NCBI RefSeq assembly: GCF_900104385.1
Contig: NZ_FNJA01000001.1
Span: forward strand, 1,400,386-1,464,385
Reading direction: 5' to 3'
DNA length: 64,000 nucleotides
Origin: Rhodoferax sp. OV413
Lineage (GTDB): Bacteria; Pseudomonadota; Gammaproteobacteria; Burkholderiales; Burkholderiaceae_C
The position numbers and the translations under genes are program-made. Shown piece by piece: positions 53,064-62,732 of the stretch (positions are counted from its first letter, which is position 1; the number at the start of each line of letters is the position of its first letter). The notes beneath the pieces were generated by a model that saw only the letters and a program-made list of their open reading frames with translations, did not search any database and had not been told where the DNA came from.

Positions 53064-53981
53064 ATGCCAGTTTACAGCATGACCGGCTACGCCAGTGCCC
53101 AGCACAGCAGCGCCACCAACAGCCCGGAATCCGAGTCCAAAAGCACGGCCAACCGCCGCCTGGGCATCGAGATCCGCTCCGTCAACAGCCGTTTTCTGGA
53201 CCTGTCATTCCGCCTGCCAGACGAGCTGCGCAGCCACGAGCCAGCGCTGCGCGAAAAGGTCATGGCCCAGCTCAAGCGCGGCAAGGTTGAAGTGCGCGCC
53301 GCCATCGAAAGCAGCGGCTCCAATACCCTGCCCGACCCCTCGCCGCGCCTGATGCAGCGCGTCAACTCGCTGCAGGACTCGGTCAAGGCCTGGCTACCCC
53401 AGGCTGCACCGCTGAGCGTAGCCGATGTGATCCGCCTGGCCAGCAACGAACAAGCCCCAGCCCACGACTGGGCCGAAGACGTGCTGCCGCTGACCGATAC
53501 CGTGCTCAAAGCCCTGGTCGCGGCCCGCCAGCGCGAAGGCGACCGGCTGGCGACGATGCTGGTCGGCCACCTGAAGCAGCTGCGCAGCCTGGCCGCCAAA
53601 GCCCTGCCGCTAGTGCCCCAGCTGGTAGAACAGCAGCGCCAGCGCTTCATCGAGCGCTGGAAGGAAGCCATGGCCCTGGCCGATGGCGCCACCCTGCCCG
53701 AAGCCGCGCAGGACCGCGCGCTGACCGAAGCCACCGCCTTCGCCATCCGCATCGACGTGGCCGAGGAACTGACCCGCCTGCACTCGCATCTGGACGAGAT
53801 GGAAAACATCCTCAAAAAGGGGGGCGAAGTCGGCAAACGGCTGGACTTCCTGATCCAGGAACTGCACCGCGAAGCCAACACCATGGGTTCCAAATCGGCC
53901 GCCCTGGAGCTGACCCGCATCTCCGTGGACATGAAGGTGCTGATCGAGCAGATGCGCGAACAGGTGCAAAACGTCGAGTAA
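53064..53981 (+). CDS. yicC: YicC-family endoribonuclease
   Basis: This is a 305-residue protein. The start at ATG 53064 gives the canonical YicC opening (YSMTGYASA). Other signatures are EIRSVNSRFLDLSFRLP, ELTRLHSHLDEM and FLIQELHREANTMGSKS. The family is described as an RNase acting on small RNAs in E. coli. It is divergent from the kinase gene with 73 bases between the starts. Confidence 0.94.
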   Translation: MPVYSMTGYASAQHSSATNSPESESKSTANRRLGIEIRSVNSRFLDLSFRLPDELRSHEPALREKVMAQLKRGKVEVRAAIESSGSNTLPDPSPRLMQRVNSLQDSVKAWLPQAAPLSVADVIRLASNEQAPAHDWAEDVLPLTDTVLKALVAARQREGDRLATMLVGHLKQLRSLAAKALPLVPQLVEQQRQRFIERWKEAMALADGATLPEAAQDRALTEATAFAIRIDVAEELTRLHSHLDEMENILKKGGEVGKRLDFLIQELHREANTMGSKSAALELTRISVDMKVLIEQMREQVQNVE

Positions 53982-53986
53982 GCCAC

Positions 53987-54031
53987 GATTGCTATACTAT
54001 GTATAGCAATCTGCGCTTAAACCATAAGCGC
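53987..54031. repeat. Two tandem perfect hairpins after yicC
   Basis: GATTGCTATA (53987-53996) pairs perfectly with TATAGCAATC (54002-54011). Immediately after, GCGCTTA (54013-54019) pairs with TAAGCGC (54025-54031). The GCTAT and GCGCTTA words recur in the palindromic repeat family of this window. It may act as the yicC terminator. Confidence 0.6.
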
Positions 54032-54093
54032 TGGATGCCGATTTAACCCAAATCCCGGCTGACCGGGCACTGCATTCGCGGTGCCCACCCTCC

Positions 54094-55941
54094 ATGAAAC
54101 TGACATCCCTCCTGCTGCGCTGCGCGTGGCTGCTGTACGGCCTGGCACTCTGGGCCGCTCCCGCGTCGGCAGAACCCGTGGCACTGGATGCCCGGCTGCT
54201 GGACGCACCCATGGCCTCGCTCAGCCCCAGCCTGGCAATCCTGGAAGACCCCGGCCACAGCCTGGCCCTGGCCGATGTCATGCAAGCCCGCATCGCCGAG
54301 CGCTTCCAGCCGCCGGCCAGTGCCAGTGCTGCGCTGAATCTCGGCCATTCCCAATCGCGCTACTGGCTGCGCCTGCGCTTGCAGAACCCCAGCGGCCAGC
54401 CCATCGAACGCATGCTGGAGGTCGGCTACGCCCGCCTGTCCCAGCTCACGCTGTACCAGCCAGCGGCCGACGGCGGCTACCAGGCGCAGGCCACCGGCAA
54501 TGCGCTGCCGTTTGCCACGCGCGCCTATGCGAACCGCTATTTCGTCTTCCCTATCGCCCTGCCCGCCCATGCCGACCAGTGGCTATACCTGCAGGTGCAG
54601 TCCAGCAGCCCCCTGATCGTGCCAGCGCGGCTCTGGACGCCACCGGCCTTCCACGCCTACGAACGCAACGACTACAGCGCCCAGGCCTTGTACTTCGGCA
54701 TGGCGCTGACCATGGTGCTGTTCAACCTGCTGCTGTACTTTGCGCTGCGCGACCGCGTGTACCTGCTGTATGTGCTGTTCGCCAGCTGCTTCACCCTGAC
54801 CCTGGCCGAAGAAAACGGCCTGGCCAAGGAGTTTCTGTGGGGCGACGCGCCGCTGTGGTCGAACATCGCCACCGGCGTCGGCTTCTCCTGGTCCTGCGGC
54901 ATCTTCCTGGTCTTCATGCGGCAGATGCTGAACACCGCCACCATGCTGCCGCGGCTGGACCGGGCCATCCGGCTGCTGGTGGCGCTGTTCCTGCTGTCGC
55001 CGCTGGCTTTTCTGGCCTATTTCGACGCCGTCATCCAGCCCGCCGTGGCGCTGTGGAGCCTGACCATGCTGCTGATTCTGGGCGTGGGCCTGTACGGCGC
55101 GTTCCGGCGCCAGCGCACCGCCTACTTCTTCGTCGCGGCTTTCGCCATCGGCTGTTTTGGCGGCATTGCGGCAGGCCTGAAGGCCCTGGGCTGGATGCCC
55201 AGCAACCTGCTCAGCGTGAACCTGCTGCAGCTGGGCTCGGCCATAGAAATGCTGCTGATGGCCCTGGCCCTGGCGGACCGCTTCAACCTGATCCGGCGCG
55301 AAAAAGCCGCCGCCCAGCAGGCCGCGCTCGACGCCCAGCAGCTGATGCTGCACAACCTGCAATCGCACGAGCGCCTGCTCGAAGCCCGGGTGGCCGAGCG
55401 CACCGATGCGCTGCAGCTGCTGAACCGCCAGCTCGAAGCCCTGAGCACCACCGACGGCCTGACCGGCATCGCCAACCGGCGCCATTTCGATGAAGTGCTG
55501 GCCCGCGAATGGCGCCGCGCCGCCCGCACCGGCGAGCCGCTGGCCCTGGCCATCCTCGACGTGGACTGGTTCAAGAAATACAACGACCACTACGGCCACC
55601 AAGCCGGCGACGACTGCCTGCGCCAGGTGGCCAGCATTTTGGCCAGCCACGCCGGCCGCGCCAGCGATCTGGTGGCGCGCTACGGCGGCGAGGAATTCGT
55701 GCTGGTGACCCCGGCCACCGACGGCCACCGCGCGCTGCAGCTGGCCCAGCGCATCTGCGCCGACATCCAGGCACTGGCCTTGCCGCATGCGGTGTCGGAG
55801 TTCGGCTGCGTCACCGCCAGCGTCGGCGTGGCGGCCCTGCTGCCACAAGAAGGACAAATGCCCGAGCTGCTGCTGCACAGCGCCGACAAAGCGCTCTACC
55901 AGGCCAAGGCACAAGGGCGGAACCAGGCGCTACTAGCTTAA
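54094..55941 (+). CDS. Membrane diguanylate cyclase with 7TM-DISM sensor
   Basis: This 615-residue protein makes the second messenger cyclic di-GMP. It has a signal peptide (1-26), then an extracellular 7TMR-DISMED2-type beta domain (about 28-180), seven membrane helices (about 195-400), a coiled coil (about 405-450) and a GGDEF domain (about 455-615). The active-site loop is intact as GGEEF, and an inhibitory I-site RASD precedes it by five residues, so product inhibition is expected. The ligand of the external domain is unknown. Confidence 0.93.
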   Translation: MKLTSLLLRCAWLLYGLALWAAPASAEPVALDARLLDAPMASLSPSLAILEDPGHSLALADVMQARIAERFQPPASASAALNLGHSQSRYWLRLRLQNPSGQPIERMLEVGYARLSQLTLYQPAADGGYQAQATGNALPFATRAYANRYFVFPIALPAHADQWLYLQVQSSSPLIVPARLWTPPAFHAYERNDYSAQALYFGMALTMVLFNLLLYFALRDRVYLLYVLFASCFTLTLAEENGLAKEFLWGDAPLWSNIATGVGFSWSCGIFLVFMRQMLNTATMLPRLDRAIRLLVALFLLSPLAFLAYFDAVIQPAVALWSLTMLLILGVGLYGAFRRQRTAYFFVAAFAIGCFGGIAAGLKALGWMPSNLLSVNLLQLGSAIEMLLMALALADRFNLIRREKAAAQQAALDAQQLMLHNLQSHERLLEARVAERTDALQLLNRQLEALSTTDGLTGIANRRHFDEVLAREWRRAARTGEPLALAILDVDWFKKYNDHYGHQAGDDCLRQVASILASHAGRASDLVARYGGEEFVLVTPATDGHRALQLAQRICADIQALALPHAVSEFGCVTASVGVAALLPQEGQMPELLLHSADKALYQAKAQGRNQALLA

Positions 55942-55952
55942 ACCAACGCTAC

Positions 55953-56006
55953 AGTTAATATAGCTACCCGCGCCGGTGGGATATGCGCCAGGGCCGTATT
56001 TTATTG
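55953..56006. repeat. Palindromic repeat between the cyclase gene and hisF
   Basis: TTAATATAGCTACCCGCGCC, then GGTGGGATATGCGCCAGGG and a GTATTTTA end. It aligns with the copy at 61822-61874 over nearly its whole length. It sits between two converging genes. Confidence 0.6.
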
Positions 56007-56008
56007 AA

Positions 56009-56788
56009 TTACAAGCGGACGGGAATGCCACGCTCGGCCATGCGCGCTTTGGCCTGGCCCACGGTGTATTCGCCGTAGTGGAAGATGCTGGCGGCCAGCA
56101 CCGCATCGGCACCGCCCAGGCTCACGCCGTCGGCCAGATGGTCGAGGTTGCCAACGCCGCCCGAGGCAATCACCGGCACGCTGACCGCATCGGCCACAGC
56201 CCGGGTCAGGGCCAGGTCGAAGCCCGACTTGGTGCCATCGCGGTCCATGCTGGTCAGCAGGATTTCGCCGGCGCCACGGCGCGCCATCTCGGCGGCCCAG
56301 GCTACGGCGTCCAGGCCGATGTTCTTACGGCCGCCGTGGCTGTACACGTCCCAGCCCGGGCCACGGATGGCCGCGTCCTCGGCACTGCGGCGCTTGGCGT
56401 CGATGGCCACCACGATGGCCTGGGCGCCGTACTTGGCCGATGCCGCGTCAATCACGTCCGGGTTGCTGATGGCGGCGGAGTTGAAGCTCACCTTGTCGGC
56501 GCCGGAATTCAGCAGCCGGCGCACGTCTTCCACGGTGCGCACGCCGCCGCCGACAGTCAAGGGGATAAAGACCTGCGAAGCCACGGCCTCGATGATGTGC
56601 AGGATCAGGTCCCGGCCGTCGCTGGTGGCGGTGATGTCCAGAAAGGTCAGCTCGTCGGCGCCCTGGTCGTTGTAGCGGGCAGCAATCTCCACCGGATCCC
56701 CGGCATCGCGCAGCTCGACAAAGTTGATGCCTTTGACGACCCGGCCTCCGGTCACGTCCAGGCAGGGGATGATGCGTTTGGCGAGCAT
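56009..56788 (-). CDS. hisF: Imidazole glycerol phosphate synthase subunit HisF
   Basis: This 259-residue TIM barrel closes the imidazole ring, using ammonia from HisH, in histidine synthesis. The catalytic Asp residues are at 11 ([10 protein letters not shown]) and 130 ([10 protein letters not shown]). Other signatures are [11 protein letters not shown] and [11 protein letters not shown]. It is the last his gene here; no hisI or hisE follows, because a converging cyclase gene comes next. Confidence 0.97.
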   Translation of the reverse strand: MLAKRIIPCLDVTGGRVVKGINFVELRDAGDPVEIAARYNDQGADELTFLDITATSDGRDLILHIIEAVASQVFIPLTVGGGVRTVEDVRRLLNSGADKVSFNSAAISNPDVIDAASAKYGAQAIVVAIDAKRRSAEDAAIRGPGWDVYSHGGRKNIGLDAVAWAAEMARRGAGEILLTSMDRDGTKSGFDLALTRAVADAVSVPVIASGGVGNLDHLADGVSLGGADAVLAASIFHYGEYTVGQAKARMAERGIPVRL

Positions 56789-56809
56789 GGAAACTCCAGG
56801 AGAAACAGA

Positions 56810-57652
56810 TTAAACGAGGCTCAGGCTTTGCCAGCCGGTCCAGTGCGCGTCGGCCGCCAGCGTGATGGGCGTGTTGACCTGCGCGGCCTCGACGCAGACC
56901 ATCTGCAGATAGCCATCGGCCGGCATGTCGGCGATGCTGGCGCACTTGGCCGCGCCCGGGTTCCAGACCACGGTATCGGCCAGGTTCTCACTCTGGGCAA
57001 TGCGCAGCTGCTGCGCGCCATCGACCAGGATCAGCGGGCCGGCAGGTGCCTGGTAGACGCGGTCGACCTCGCCGTCCAGCCGCACCACGCCGGGCTCCAG
57101 CCGGTTGGTCTGAGCCACGTCGTCCCAATAAGGTTGTGCGGCCAGGCCGTGCAGCTCCAGGCGGGCCAGGTTCTGCACCCGCAGATAGGTGTGCAAGGCC
57201 AGCGCAAAGTCCAGCGGCTGGCTGCCGGTGTTGTGTACCGAGAACGCGAACTTCAGGATGCCAGGCGCCAGTTCGACGCGCAACATGGCGCGGAAGGCAT
57301 ACGGCCAAAGGGCCAGCGTGGCCGGGCTGCTGTGCAGTTGCAGTTCCAGCGCATCCGCCTCGGCATCGGTGGCCGTGCCGGCCGTCCAGGCGCTGGTGCG
57401 TGCAAAGCCGTGCTTGGGCAAGGGGCCGCGCATATTGAACTGCGGAAAGCACAGAGGCACGCCGCCGCGCAGCGCGCTGCGGCCGTCGAACAGTGCATTC
57501 GGGCTCAGGTACAGGCGCTCGCGGCCATCGCTGGTCCACGACAGGATGTGCGCGCCGTGCACAGCAACCAGCACGCTGTCGCCACACGCGTGGCGTAAGC
57601 GCAGGCAGGGCTGGTGGTGGAGGGTTTCGGCGCTGATCTGCAGATCAGACAT
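56810..57652 (-). CDS. D-hexose-6-phosphate mutarotase-like protein (YeaD type)
   Basis: This 280-residue beta-sandwich aldose epimerase belongs to the YeaD group, which interconverts anomers of glucose-6-phosphate. Signatures are [32 protein letters not shown] and [11 protein letters not shown]; the HGFAR His and the later Glu/Asp are expected in catalysis. It overlaps the hisA end by eight bases and precedes hisF by 21 bases, so it is embedded in the histidine operon, which is an unusual place for it. Confidence 0.88.
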   Translation of the reverse strand: MSDLQISAETLHHQPCLRLRHACGDSVLVAVHGAHILSWTSDGRERLYLSPNALFDGRSALRGGVPLCFPQFNMRGPLPKHGFARTSAWTAGTATDAEADALELQLHSSPATLALWPYAFRAMLRVELAPGILKFAFSVHNTGSQPLDFALALHTYLRVQNLARLELHGLAAQPYWDDVAQTNRLEPGVVRLDGEVDRVYQAPAGPLILVDGAQQLRIAQSENLADTVVWNPGAAKCASIADMPADGYLQMVCVEAAQVNTPITLAADAHWTGWQSLSLV

Positions 57653-58391
57653 CGCCGTAAAAGGTGTCGGCGCGCTCTTGGGCGGATGCGAAATCCAGGT
57701 CGCCGGTGTAGATGGCGCGGCCGCAGATCACGCCTTCAATACCTTCTTCTTCGACTTCGCACAGACGTTCGATGTCGGTGATGTTGCTCAAGCCGCCGGA
57801 TGCGATCACCGGCGTGTTCAAGGCCTGGGCCAGCTTGACCGTGGCTTCGATGTTGATGCCGGTGAGCATGCCGTCGCGGCCGATGTCGGTGTAGATGAAG
57901 GATTCGACGCCGTAGTCCTGGAACTTCTTGGCCAGATCGACCACCTCGTGGCCGGTGAGCTTGCTCCAGCCGTCGGTGGCGACCTTGCCGTCCTTGGCGT
58001 CCAGGCCCACTATGATGTGGCCGCCGAACGCGGTGCAGGCGTCTTGCAGGAAACCGGGGTTCTTCACCGCTGCCGTGCCAATGATGACGTAGCGCAGGCC
58101 GGCATCGAGGTAGCGTTCGATGGTGTCCAGATCGCGGATACCGCCGCCCAGCTGCACGTCAATCTCGCCGCCCACTTCTTTGAGGATCTTGCGGATGGCC
58201 ATTTCGTTCTTGGGCTTGCCCGCGAACGCGCCATTCAAGTCCACCAGGTGCAGCCGACGCGCGCCCTTGTCCACCCAGCTACGGGCCATGGCGGCGGGGT
58301 CTTCGCCGAACGTGGTGGTTTGGTCCATGTCGCCTTGTTTGAGGCGCACGCAATGGCCGTCTTTCAGATCTATCGCAGGAATGAGAAGCAT
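57645..58391 (-). CDS. hisA: HisA, ProFAR isomerase
   Basis: This is a 248-residue TIM barrel that isomerises ProFAR to PRFAR in histidine synthesis. The catalytic Asp residues are at 8 (IPAIDLKDG) and about 131 ([11 protein letters not shown]). Phosphate-binding loops LGGGIRDLD and IASGGLSNI are present. It lies 31 bases after hisH and overlaps the mutarotase gene start. Confidence 0.97.
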   Translation of the reverse strand: MLLIPAIDLKDGHCVRLKQGDMDQTTTFGEDPAAMARSWVDKGARRLHLVDLNGAFAGKPKNEMAIRKILKEVGGEIDVQLGGGIRDLDTIERYLDAGLRYVIIGTAAVKNPGFLQDACTAFGGHIIVGLDAKDGKVATDGWSKLTGHEVVDLAKKFQDYGVESFIYTDIGRDGMLTGINIEATVKLAQALNTPVIASGGLSNITDIERLCEVEEEGIEGVICGRAIYTGDLDFASAQERADTFYGDV

Positions 58392-58422
58392 GGTGCCGTG
58401 AACAGCAAGTGGAGAAAGGAGA

Positions 58423-59094
58423 TTAAGGGGCCCAGTGCAAGAAGTTGCGGTACAAGGCTAAGCCGTGCTCAGCACTTTTTTCTGGGTGGAATTGGGTTGC
58501 GAAAATGTTATCACGTGCAATGGCTGCAGTGAACGTGTCGCCATAGTCCGCCAGGCCTGCGCTGTGGTGCGCATCCGACGGTTTGACATAAAAACTGTGG
58601 ACAAAATAGAAGTAGCTGTTGTCCGGCACCTCGCCCCACACCGGATGGCGCTGGCCGCCGGGGCTTTGCTGCTGTACCTGGTTCCAGCCCATTTGCGGCA
58701 CTTTGAAGCGGCTGCCGTCGGCCTGCAGGCGGCCAGCCAGGTCAAAACGCAGCACACGGCCAGGGATCAGGCCCAGGCCGGGTGTGTCTTGCTCTTCGCT
58801 GTGGTCGAGCAGCATTTGCATGCCGACGCAGACGCCCATCAGCGGCTTGTTACGGGCCGCATCCAGCACGGCTTCTTTCAGGCCCGAGTCGTGCAGCTCG
58901 CGCATGCAGTCGCGCATCGCGCCCTGGCCGGGCAGTACCACGCGCTCGGCGGCCAACACGTCTTCGGGTTTGGAGGTGACCACCACGGTGTAACCGCTGG
59001 CGACAGCCACATGCATCACTGCCTGGGATACGGAAAACAGGTTGCCCATGCCGTAGTCCACCACGGCGACCGTTTTATTTGCTATCAATGTCAT
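58423..59094 (-). CDS. hisH: Imidazole glycerol phosphate synthase subunit HisH
   Basis: This 223-residue glutaminase subunit supplies ammonia to HisF. The nucleophile Cys is near residue 89 ([11 protein letters not shown]), and the His and Glu are in ATQFHPEKS. The N-terminus MTLIANK is a few residues longer than the usual form, and those extra codons lie inside a copy of the palindromic repeat (59072-59132). Confidence 0.96.
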   Translation of the reverse strand: MTLIANKTVAVVDYGMGNLFSVSQAVMHVAVASGYTVVVTSKPEDVLAAERVVLPGQGAMRDCMRELHDSGLKEAVLDAARNKPLMGVCVGMQMLLDHSEEQDTPGLGLIPGRVLRFDLAGRLQADGSRFKVPQMGWNQVQQQSPGGQRHPVWGEVPDNSYFYFVHSFYVKPSDAHHSAGLADYGDTFTAAIARDNIFATQFHPEKSAEHGLALYRNFLHWAP

Positions 59095-59132
59095 AGCTGC
59101 TTGCGCAGAAGGAATGTGCTTGAAAAGCCGAT
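59072..59132. repeat. Palindromic repeat at the hisH start
   Basis: GTTTTATTTGCTATCAATG, then TCATAGCTGCTTGCGCAG and AATGTGCTTGAAAAG. It shares ATAGCTGCTTGCGC with the repeat family and covers the hisH start codon and its first codons. Confidence 0.45.
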
Positions 59133-59145
59133 TCTACTGAAAACT

Positions 59146-59760
59146 TTACAGAGAACCCTTGGTCGACGGGATCACCCCTACCGAACGCGGGTCCAGCTCC
59201 AGCGCAGAGCGCAGCGCGCGGGCAAAGGCCTTGAACACGGTTTCGGCCTGGTGGTGGGCGTTCACGCCCTTCAGGTTGTCGATGTGCAAGGTCACAAACG
59301 CATGGTTCGCAAAGCCCTGGAAGAACTCGTAGGTCAGCTGGCTGTCGAAGCTGCCGATCATGCCGCTGGTGAACGGCACATGCATTTCCAGGCCAGGACG
59401 GCCCGAGAAGTCGATCACCACGCGGCTCAACGCCTCGTCCAGCGGCACGTAGGCGTGGCCGTAGCGGCGGATGCCCTTTTTGTCGCCGACCGCCTTGTGC
59501 ACGGCCTGGCCCAGGGTGATGCCCACGTCTTCCACCGTGTGGTGGCCGTCGATATGCAAGTCGCCTTCACAGGCGATGTCCAGATCGATCAGGCCGTGGC
59601 GGGCGATCTGGTCCAGCATGTGGTCAAAGAAGCCGATGCCGGTACTGAGGGTGGACTTACCGGTGCCGTCCAGATTCAGCTTGACGGTGATTTTGGTTTC
59701 GGCCGTGTTGCGGCTGACTTCGGCGGTGCGTTGCAGAACTGGGGCGGTGGGGGTAGTCAT
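59146..59760 (-). CDS. hisB: Imidazoleglycerol-phosphate dehydratase
   Basis: This is a 204-residue monofunctional dehydratase. The start at ATG 59760 overlaps the hisC stop as ATGA. Metal-binding His motifs are [18 protein letters not shown] and [17 protein letters not shown]. Other signatures are [15 protein letters not shown] and [17 protein letters not shown]. No fused phosphatase domain is present, as expected in betaproteobacteria. Confidence 0.97.
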   Translation of the reverse strand: MTTPTAPVLQRTAEVSRNTAETKITVKLNLDGTGKSTLSTGIGFFDHMLDQIARHGLIDLDIACEGDLHIDGHHTVEDVGITLGQAVHKAVGDKKGIRRYGHAYVPLDEALSRVVIDFSGRPGLEMHVPFTSGMIGSFDSQLTYEFFQGFANHAFVTLHIDNLKGVNAHHQAETVFKAFARALRSALELDPRSVGVIPSTKGSL

Positions 59761-60821
59761 ATGGAGGTTTGGAAAGCGGCCAGCATGCGTTCGTTCTCTT
59801 CGGCGGTGCCAATGGTGATGCGTACGCAATTTGCCAGCAAGGTATGCATTTTAGAAACGTTCTTGACCAGCACGCCCTGGGCCTTCATGCCATCGAAGGT
59901 TTTTACCGCATCGGGTACGCGCACCAGCAGCATATTCGCGTCGCTGGGCCAAACCTTGACACCGGGCAAAACCCCCAACGCTGCGGAAACGATAGCACGC
60001 TGCGTACGTATTTCCTGCGCCTGCGACGCAAATACCTCTAAATGCGACAGTGCGAACAACGCGCACTCGCAGTTCAGCACGCTGACGTTGTAGGGCGGGC
60101 GCACCTTGTCGATCTCAGCCACCAGCGCCTGCGGGCCGATCAGGTAACCCAGGCGCACGCCGGCCAGGCCGAACTTGCTCAGGGTGCGCATCAACAGCAC
60201 ATGGGGATGGCGCGCCAGGCGATCCAGGTAGCTTTTGCTGGAAAACGGCTGGTAAGCCTCGTCGATCACCACCAGGCCGGGCGCGGCCTCGATAATCTGC
60301 TCAATGGCCGCGTCGTCCCACAGATTCGCCGTCGGGTTGTTCGGATAGGCCAGGTAGACGATGGCCGGCTGGTGCTGGGCCATGGCGGCCAGCATGGCGG
60401 GCGTGTCGAGCTCGAAATCGGCCGTCAGCGGCACGCCGACGAAGTTCAGGCCCAGCAGCTGTGCGCCCATGGCGTACATCACGAAGCCCGGTACCGGGGC
60501 CAGCACGGTCGCACCCGGCCGGTTGCAGGCAATCGCCAGCAGATTGATGATTTCGTCCGAGCCATTGCCCAGGATCAAGCCGTAGCCCGCCGGCAGGCCA
60601 GTGTGCGCGGCCAGCACCTGGCGCAGGTAGTCGACTTGGCCGTCGGGATAGCGGTTCAGCGCGACTTCGCCCAGGCGCTCACCCAACGCGGCCTGCAGGG
60701 CGGGTGACAGCCGGTGTGGGTTCTCCATCGCGTCCAGCTTGACCATGCCGGTCGCATCCTGCACCACGTAGGAATGCATGGCCCGTACATCGGGGCGGAG
60801 GGTGTCTAAAGGGTTTCTCAT
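59757..60821 (-). CDS. hisC: Histidinol-phosphate aminotransferase
   Basis: This is a 354-residue PLP-dependent aminotransferase of fold type I. The PLP Lys is in [27 protein letters not shown] and [13 protein letters not shown] bind cofactor and substrate. It overlaps hisB at its end and the SBF-type transporter gene at its start (60818-60821, ATGA). hisG and hisD are not upstream, so the usual his operon is broken at this point. Confidence 0.95.
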   Translation of the reverse strand: MRNPLDTLRPDVRAMHSYVVQDATGMVKLDAMENPHRLSPALQAALGERLGEVALNRYPDGQVDYLRQVLAAHTGLPAGYGLILGNGSDEIINLLAIACNRPGATVLAPVPGFVMYAMGAQLLGLNFVGVPLTADFELDTPAMLAAMAQHQPAIVYLAYPNNPTANLWDDAAIEQIIEAAPGLVVIDEAYQPFSSKSYLDRLARHPHVLLMRTLSKFGLAGVRLGYLIGPQALVAEIDKVRPPYNVSVLNCECALFALSHLEVFASQAQEIRTQRAIVSAALGVLPGVKVWPSDANMLLVRVPDAVKTFDGMKAQGVLVKNVSKMHTLLANCVRITIGTAEENERMLAAFQTSI

Positions 60822-61786
60822 GGGGCTCTTTTTGCGTAGCGTTGGGCCAATACCGCGCAGACCATCAGCTGGATCTGGTGGAAGATCATCAAGGGCAGCA
60901 GCATCACGCCGACGGTGTGGGCCGCAAACAGCACCTTGGCCATGGGCACACCGCTGGCCAGGCTTTTCTTCGAGCCGCAGAACACAATCGTCACCTCGTC
61001 CTCCTTGGAGAAACCGAGCCAGCGGCTACCCCAGGTGGTCAAGGCCAGCGCCAGGGCCAGCAACAGGCAACAGGCAGCCACCAGGCCGATCAATACGACG
61101 GGCGGCACCTGCTTCCACAGGCCTTCGACCACGGCCGCACTGAAGGCGGTGTAGACCACCAGCAGGATCGAGCCCTGGTCGACAAATTTCAGCCCGGCCG
61201 CATGGCGCTTCACCGTGTCGCCCACCCAGGGCTGCAGCAGCTGGCCGGCCACAAACGGCAGCATCAGCTGCAGCATGATGCGGCCAACCGCATCCCAGGG
61301 GTTGGCGGTGGACACGCCGCCCGCCACCACGATCAGGCTGACCAACAGCGGCGTGATAAACACCCCAATCAGGCTGGACGCCGATGCGCTGCACACCGCC
61401 GCCGCCACATTGCCGCGCGCCATCGCGGTGAAGGCGATCGCCGACTGCACCGTGGCCGGCAAGGCGCAAAGGAACAGCATGCCCAGCGCCAGATCGGGCG
61501 TCAGCATGGCCGAGAACAAGGGCTTGAGCCCCAGGCCCAGCAAGGGGAACAGCACGAAAGTGCAGCCCAGCACCAGCAGATGCAGCCGCCAGTGGCTAAG
61601 GCCCGCCACCACCGCCGCGCGCGACAAGCGCGCGCCGTGCAAAAAGAACAGCAGCGCAATCGCCGCCGTGGTCAACAGCTCAAAACCCTGGGCCACCAGG
61701 CCTTGCGCGGGCAGGATGCTGGCCAGGGTGACGACGGCGATCAGCACCAGGGTGAAGTTGTCCGGCAGGAAACGGGGGCGTGTCAT
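60818..61786 (-). CDS. SBF-family (bile acid:sodium symporter-like) transporter
   Basis: This 322-residue membrane protein has ten predicted helices in the YfeH-type SBF group. Motifs include FLHGARLSRAAV, LCALPATVQSAIAFT and VFCGSKKSLASGVPMAKVLF, the last typical of this group. Its stop overlaps the hisC start, so it is the first gene of the his run seen here. The substrate is unknown and a bile acid is unlikely. Confidence 0.88.
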   Translation of the reverse strand: MTRPRFLPDNFTLVLIAVVTLASILPAQGLVAQGFELLTTAAIALLFFLHGARLSRAAVVAGLSHWRLHLLVLGCTFVLFPLLGLGLKPLFSAMLTPDLALGMLFLCALPATVQSAIAFTAMARGNVAAAVCSASASSLIGVFITPLLVSLIVVAGGVSTANPWDAVGRIMLQLMLPFVAGQLLQPWVGDTVKRHAAGLKFVDQGSILLVVYTAFSAAVVEGLWKQVPPVVLIGLVAACCLLLALALALTTWGSRWLGFSKEDEVTIVFCGSKKSLASGVPMAKVLFAAHTVGVMLLPLMIFHQIQLMVCAVLAQRYAKRAP

Positions 61787-61821
61787 GGGATTCGGGTGGG
61801 CAGTGTTGGCCTATGCGCTAC

Positions 61822-61874
61822 TGATTTAATAGCTACACAGGAACGGTGGATATGCGGCAGCAGCCTATTTTACG
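61822..61874. repeat. Palindromic repeat between the NUDIX and SBF genes
   Basis: TTTAATAGCTACACAGGAAC, then GGTGGATATGCGGCAGCAG and CCTATTTTA. It aligns closely with the copy at 55953-56006. It lies in the 133-base gap upstream of the SBF-type transporter gene. Confidence 0.6.
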
Positions 61875-61919
61875 TTTGGATCTGACACCCTTGCAGGGGC
61901 CGGGCTAAGGCCGCAGCAC

Positions 61920-62732
61920 CTACAGCCCCCAGTAGTCCGCCAGGATCAGCGCCGCCTCGGCGGTAAACGCGCCCTGCTCCATCTGCTGCAGCGTGGTCGC
62001 CTGGTCCCAGAGTTCGAAATGCTCGACCTCGCCGTCCTGGTTTACGGGTTCCATGCCCTCCGGCACGGTGCAGGCGAACCAGTCTATGTGCTCGACCACG
62101 TAGCCGGCGCCACCACCGTCGTCGGCCGGGCGACGCGTAGTGACTTGGCCGCCGTAGCGCAGGCCGTGCAGTTGGTGAAGATGCAGGCCGGCCTCCTCCC
62201 AGGTTTCACGCTCCAGCGCGCTGTCCAGCGTGTCGGCGGCCGAGACCATGCCGCCCATCAGCGTGTCCCACAGGCCAGGGTCATTGGGCTTGCTGAAGGC
62301 GCGCTGCTGCAGCCAGACCCGGCCATCCGGTGCCGCGCCGACCAGATGCACCGCGCGGGTTGTCGTGCCGAGCACGCGGATCACGGCGCGTTCTACGGTG
62401 GCGACGACCTGGCCGTCGGCATCGGGCACCGCCAGCTGCTCGTTGCGCCAGACGTGGGCCAGGCCAGCGTCGCGCAGGGTGCTGGCTAGCAGGGCCAAAC
62501 TTTGCGTGGCATCGCCATGGAGTTGCCAGCCCGAAATCCCTTCGTGCTCCACTTTAGATAGCACCTCGCGCAGATTAAATAAGTGCTGCGGGCCAACTTG
62601 GCTTAAAAACCCGGGCTCCACCGAACCGATCTGCGCGCTGCCGGCCCACAGCGGCACGCGCGTTCGCAACGGCGGCTGGTTGGCGCCCGCACGCAGTCCG
62701 TCCAACCAACGCGCAAACGACGGCGTACTCAC
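61920..62732 (-). CDS. NUDIX hydrolase with DUF4743 N-terminal domain
   Basis: This 270-residue protein starts at GTG 62732, which overlaps a neighbour's stop as GTGA. The N-terminal half (1-125) is the DUF4743 domain, and the NUDIX domain follows. The NUDIX box reads GGMVSAADTLDSALERETWEEAGL in order, with Asp in place of the first Glu; that appears normal for this subgroup. It probably cleaves a nucleoside-diphosphate-linked compound. Part of the N-terminal domain coincides with a repeat copy (62551-62609). Confidence 0.88.
   Translation of the reverse strand: MSTPSFARWLDGLRAGANQPPLRTRVPLWAGSAQIGSVEPGFLSQVGPQHLFNLREVLSKVEHEGISGWQLHGDATQSLALLASTLRDAGLAHVWRNEQLAVPDADGQVVATVERAVIRVLGTTTRAVHLVGAAPDGRVWLQQRAFSKPNDPGLWDTLMGGMVSAADTLDSALERETWEEAGLHLHQLHGLRYGGQVTTRRPADDGGGAGYVVEHIDWFACTVPEGMEPVNQDGEVEHFELWDQATTLQQMEQGAFTAEAALILADYWGL
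62551..62609. repeat. Possible repeat copy inside the NUDIX gene
   Basis: TTTAGATAGCACCTCGCGC, AGATTAAATAAGTGCTGCGG and a GGCTTAAAAAC end resemble the family words ATAGC...GCGC and TAAGTGCTG. It is in frame in the DUF4743 part. Confidence 0.35.

Noticed and set aside
54583-55914. Long reverse frame opposite the diguanylate cyclase gene, rich in Gln and His
   Set aside because: The forward frame has signal peptide, membrane helices and GGEEF; the reverse frame is a shadow.
59980-60040. Repeat-like words in hisC
   Set aside because: The match is short and the residues fit ordinary HisC sequence.
58465-60093. Long forward frame across hisH, hisB and part of hisC
   Set aside because: All three his genes are intact on the other strand and the frame has no recognisable domain.
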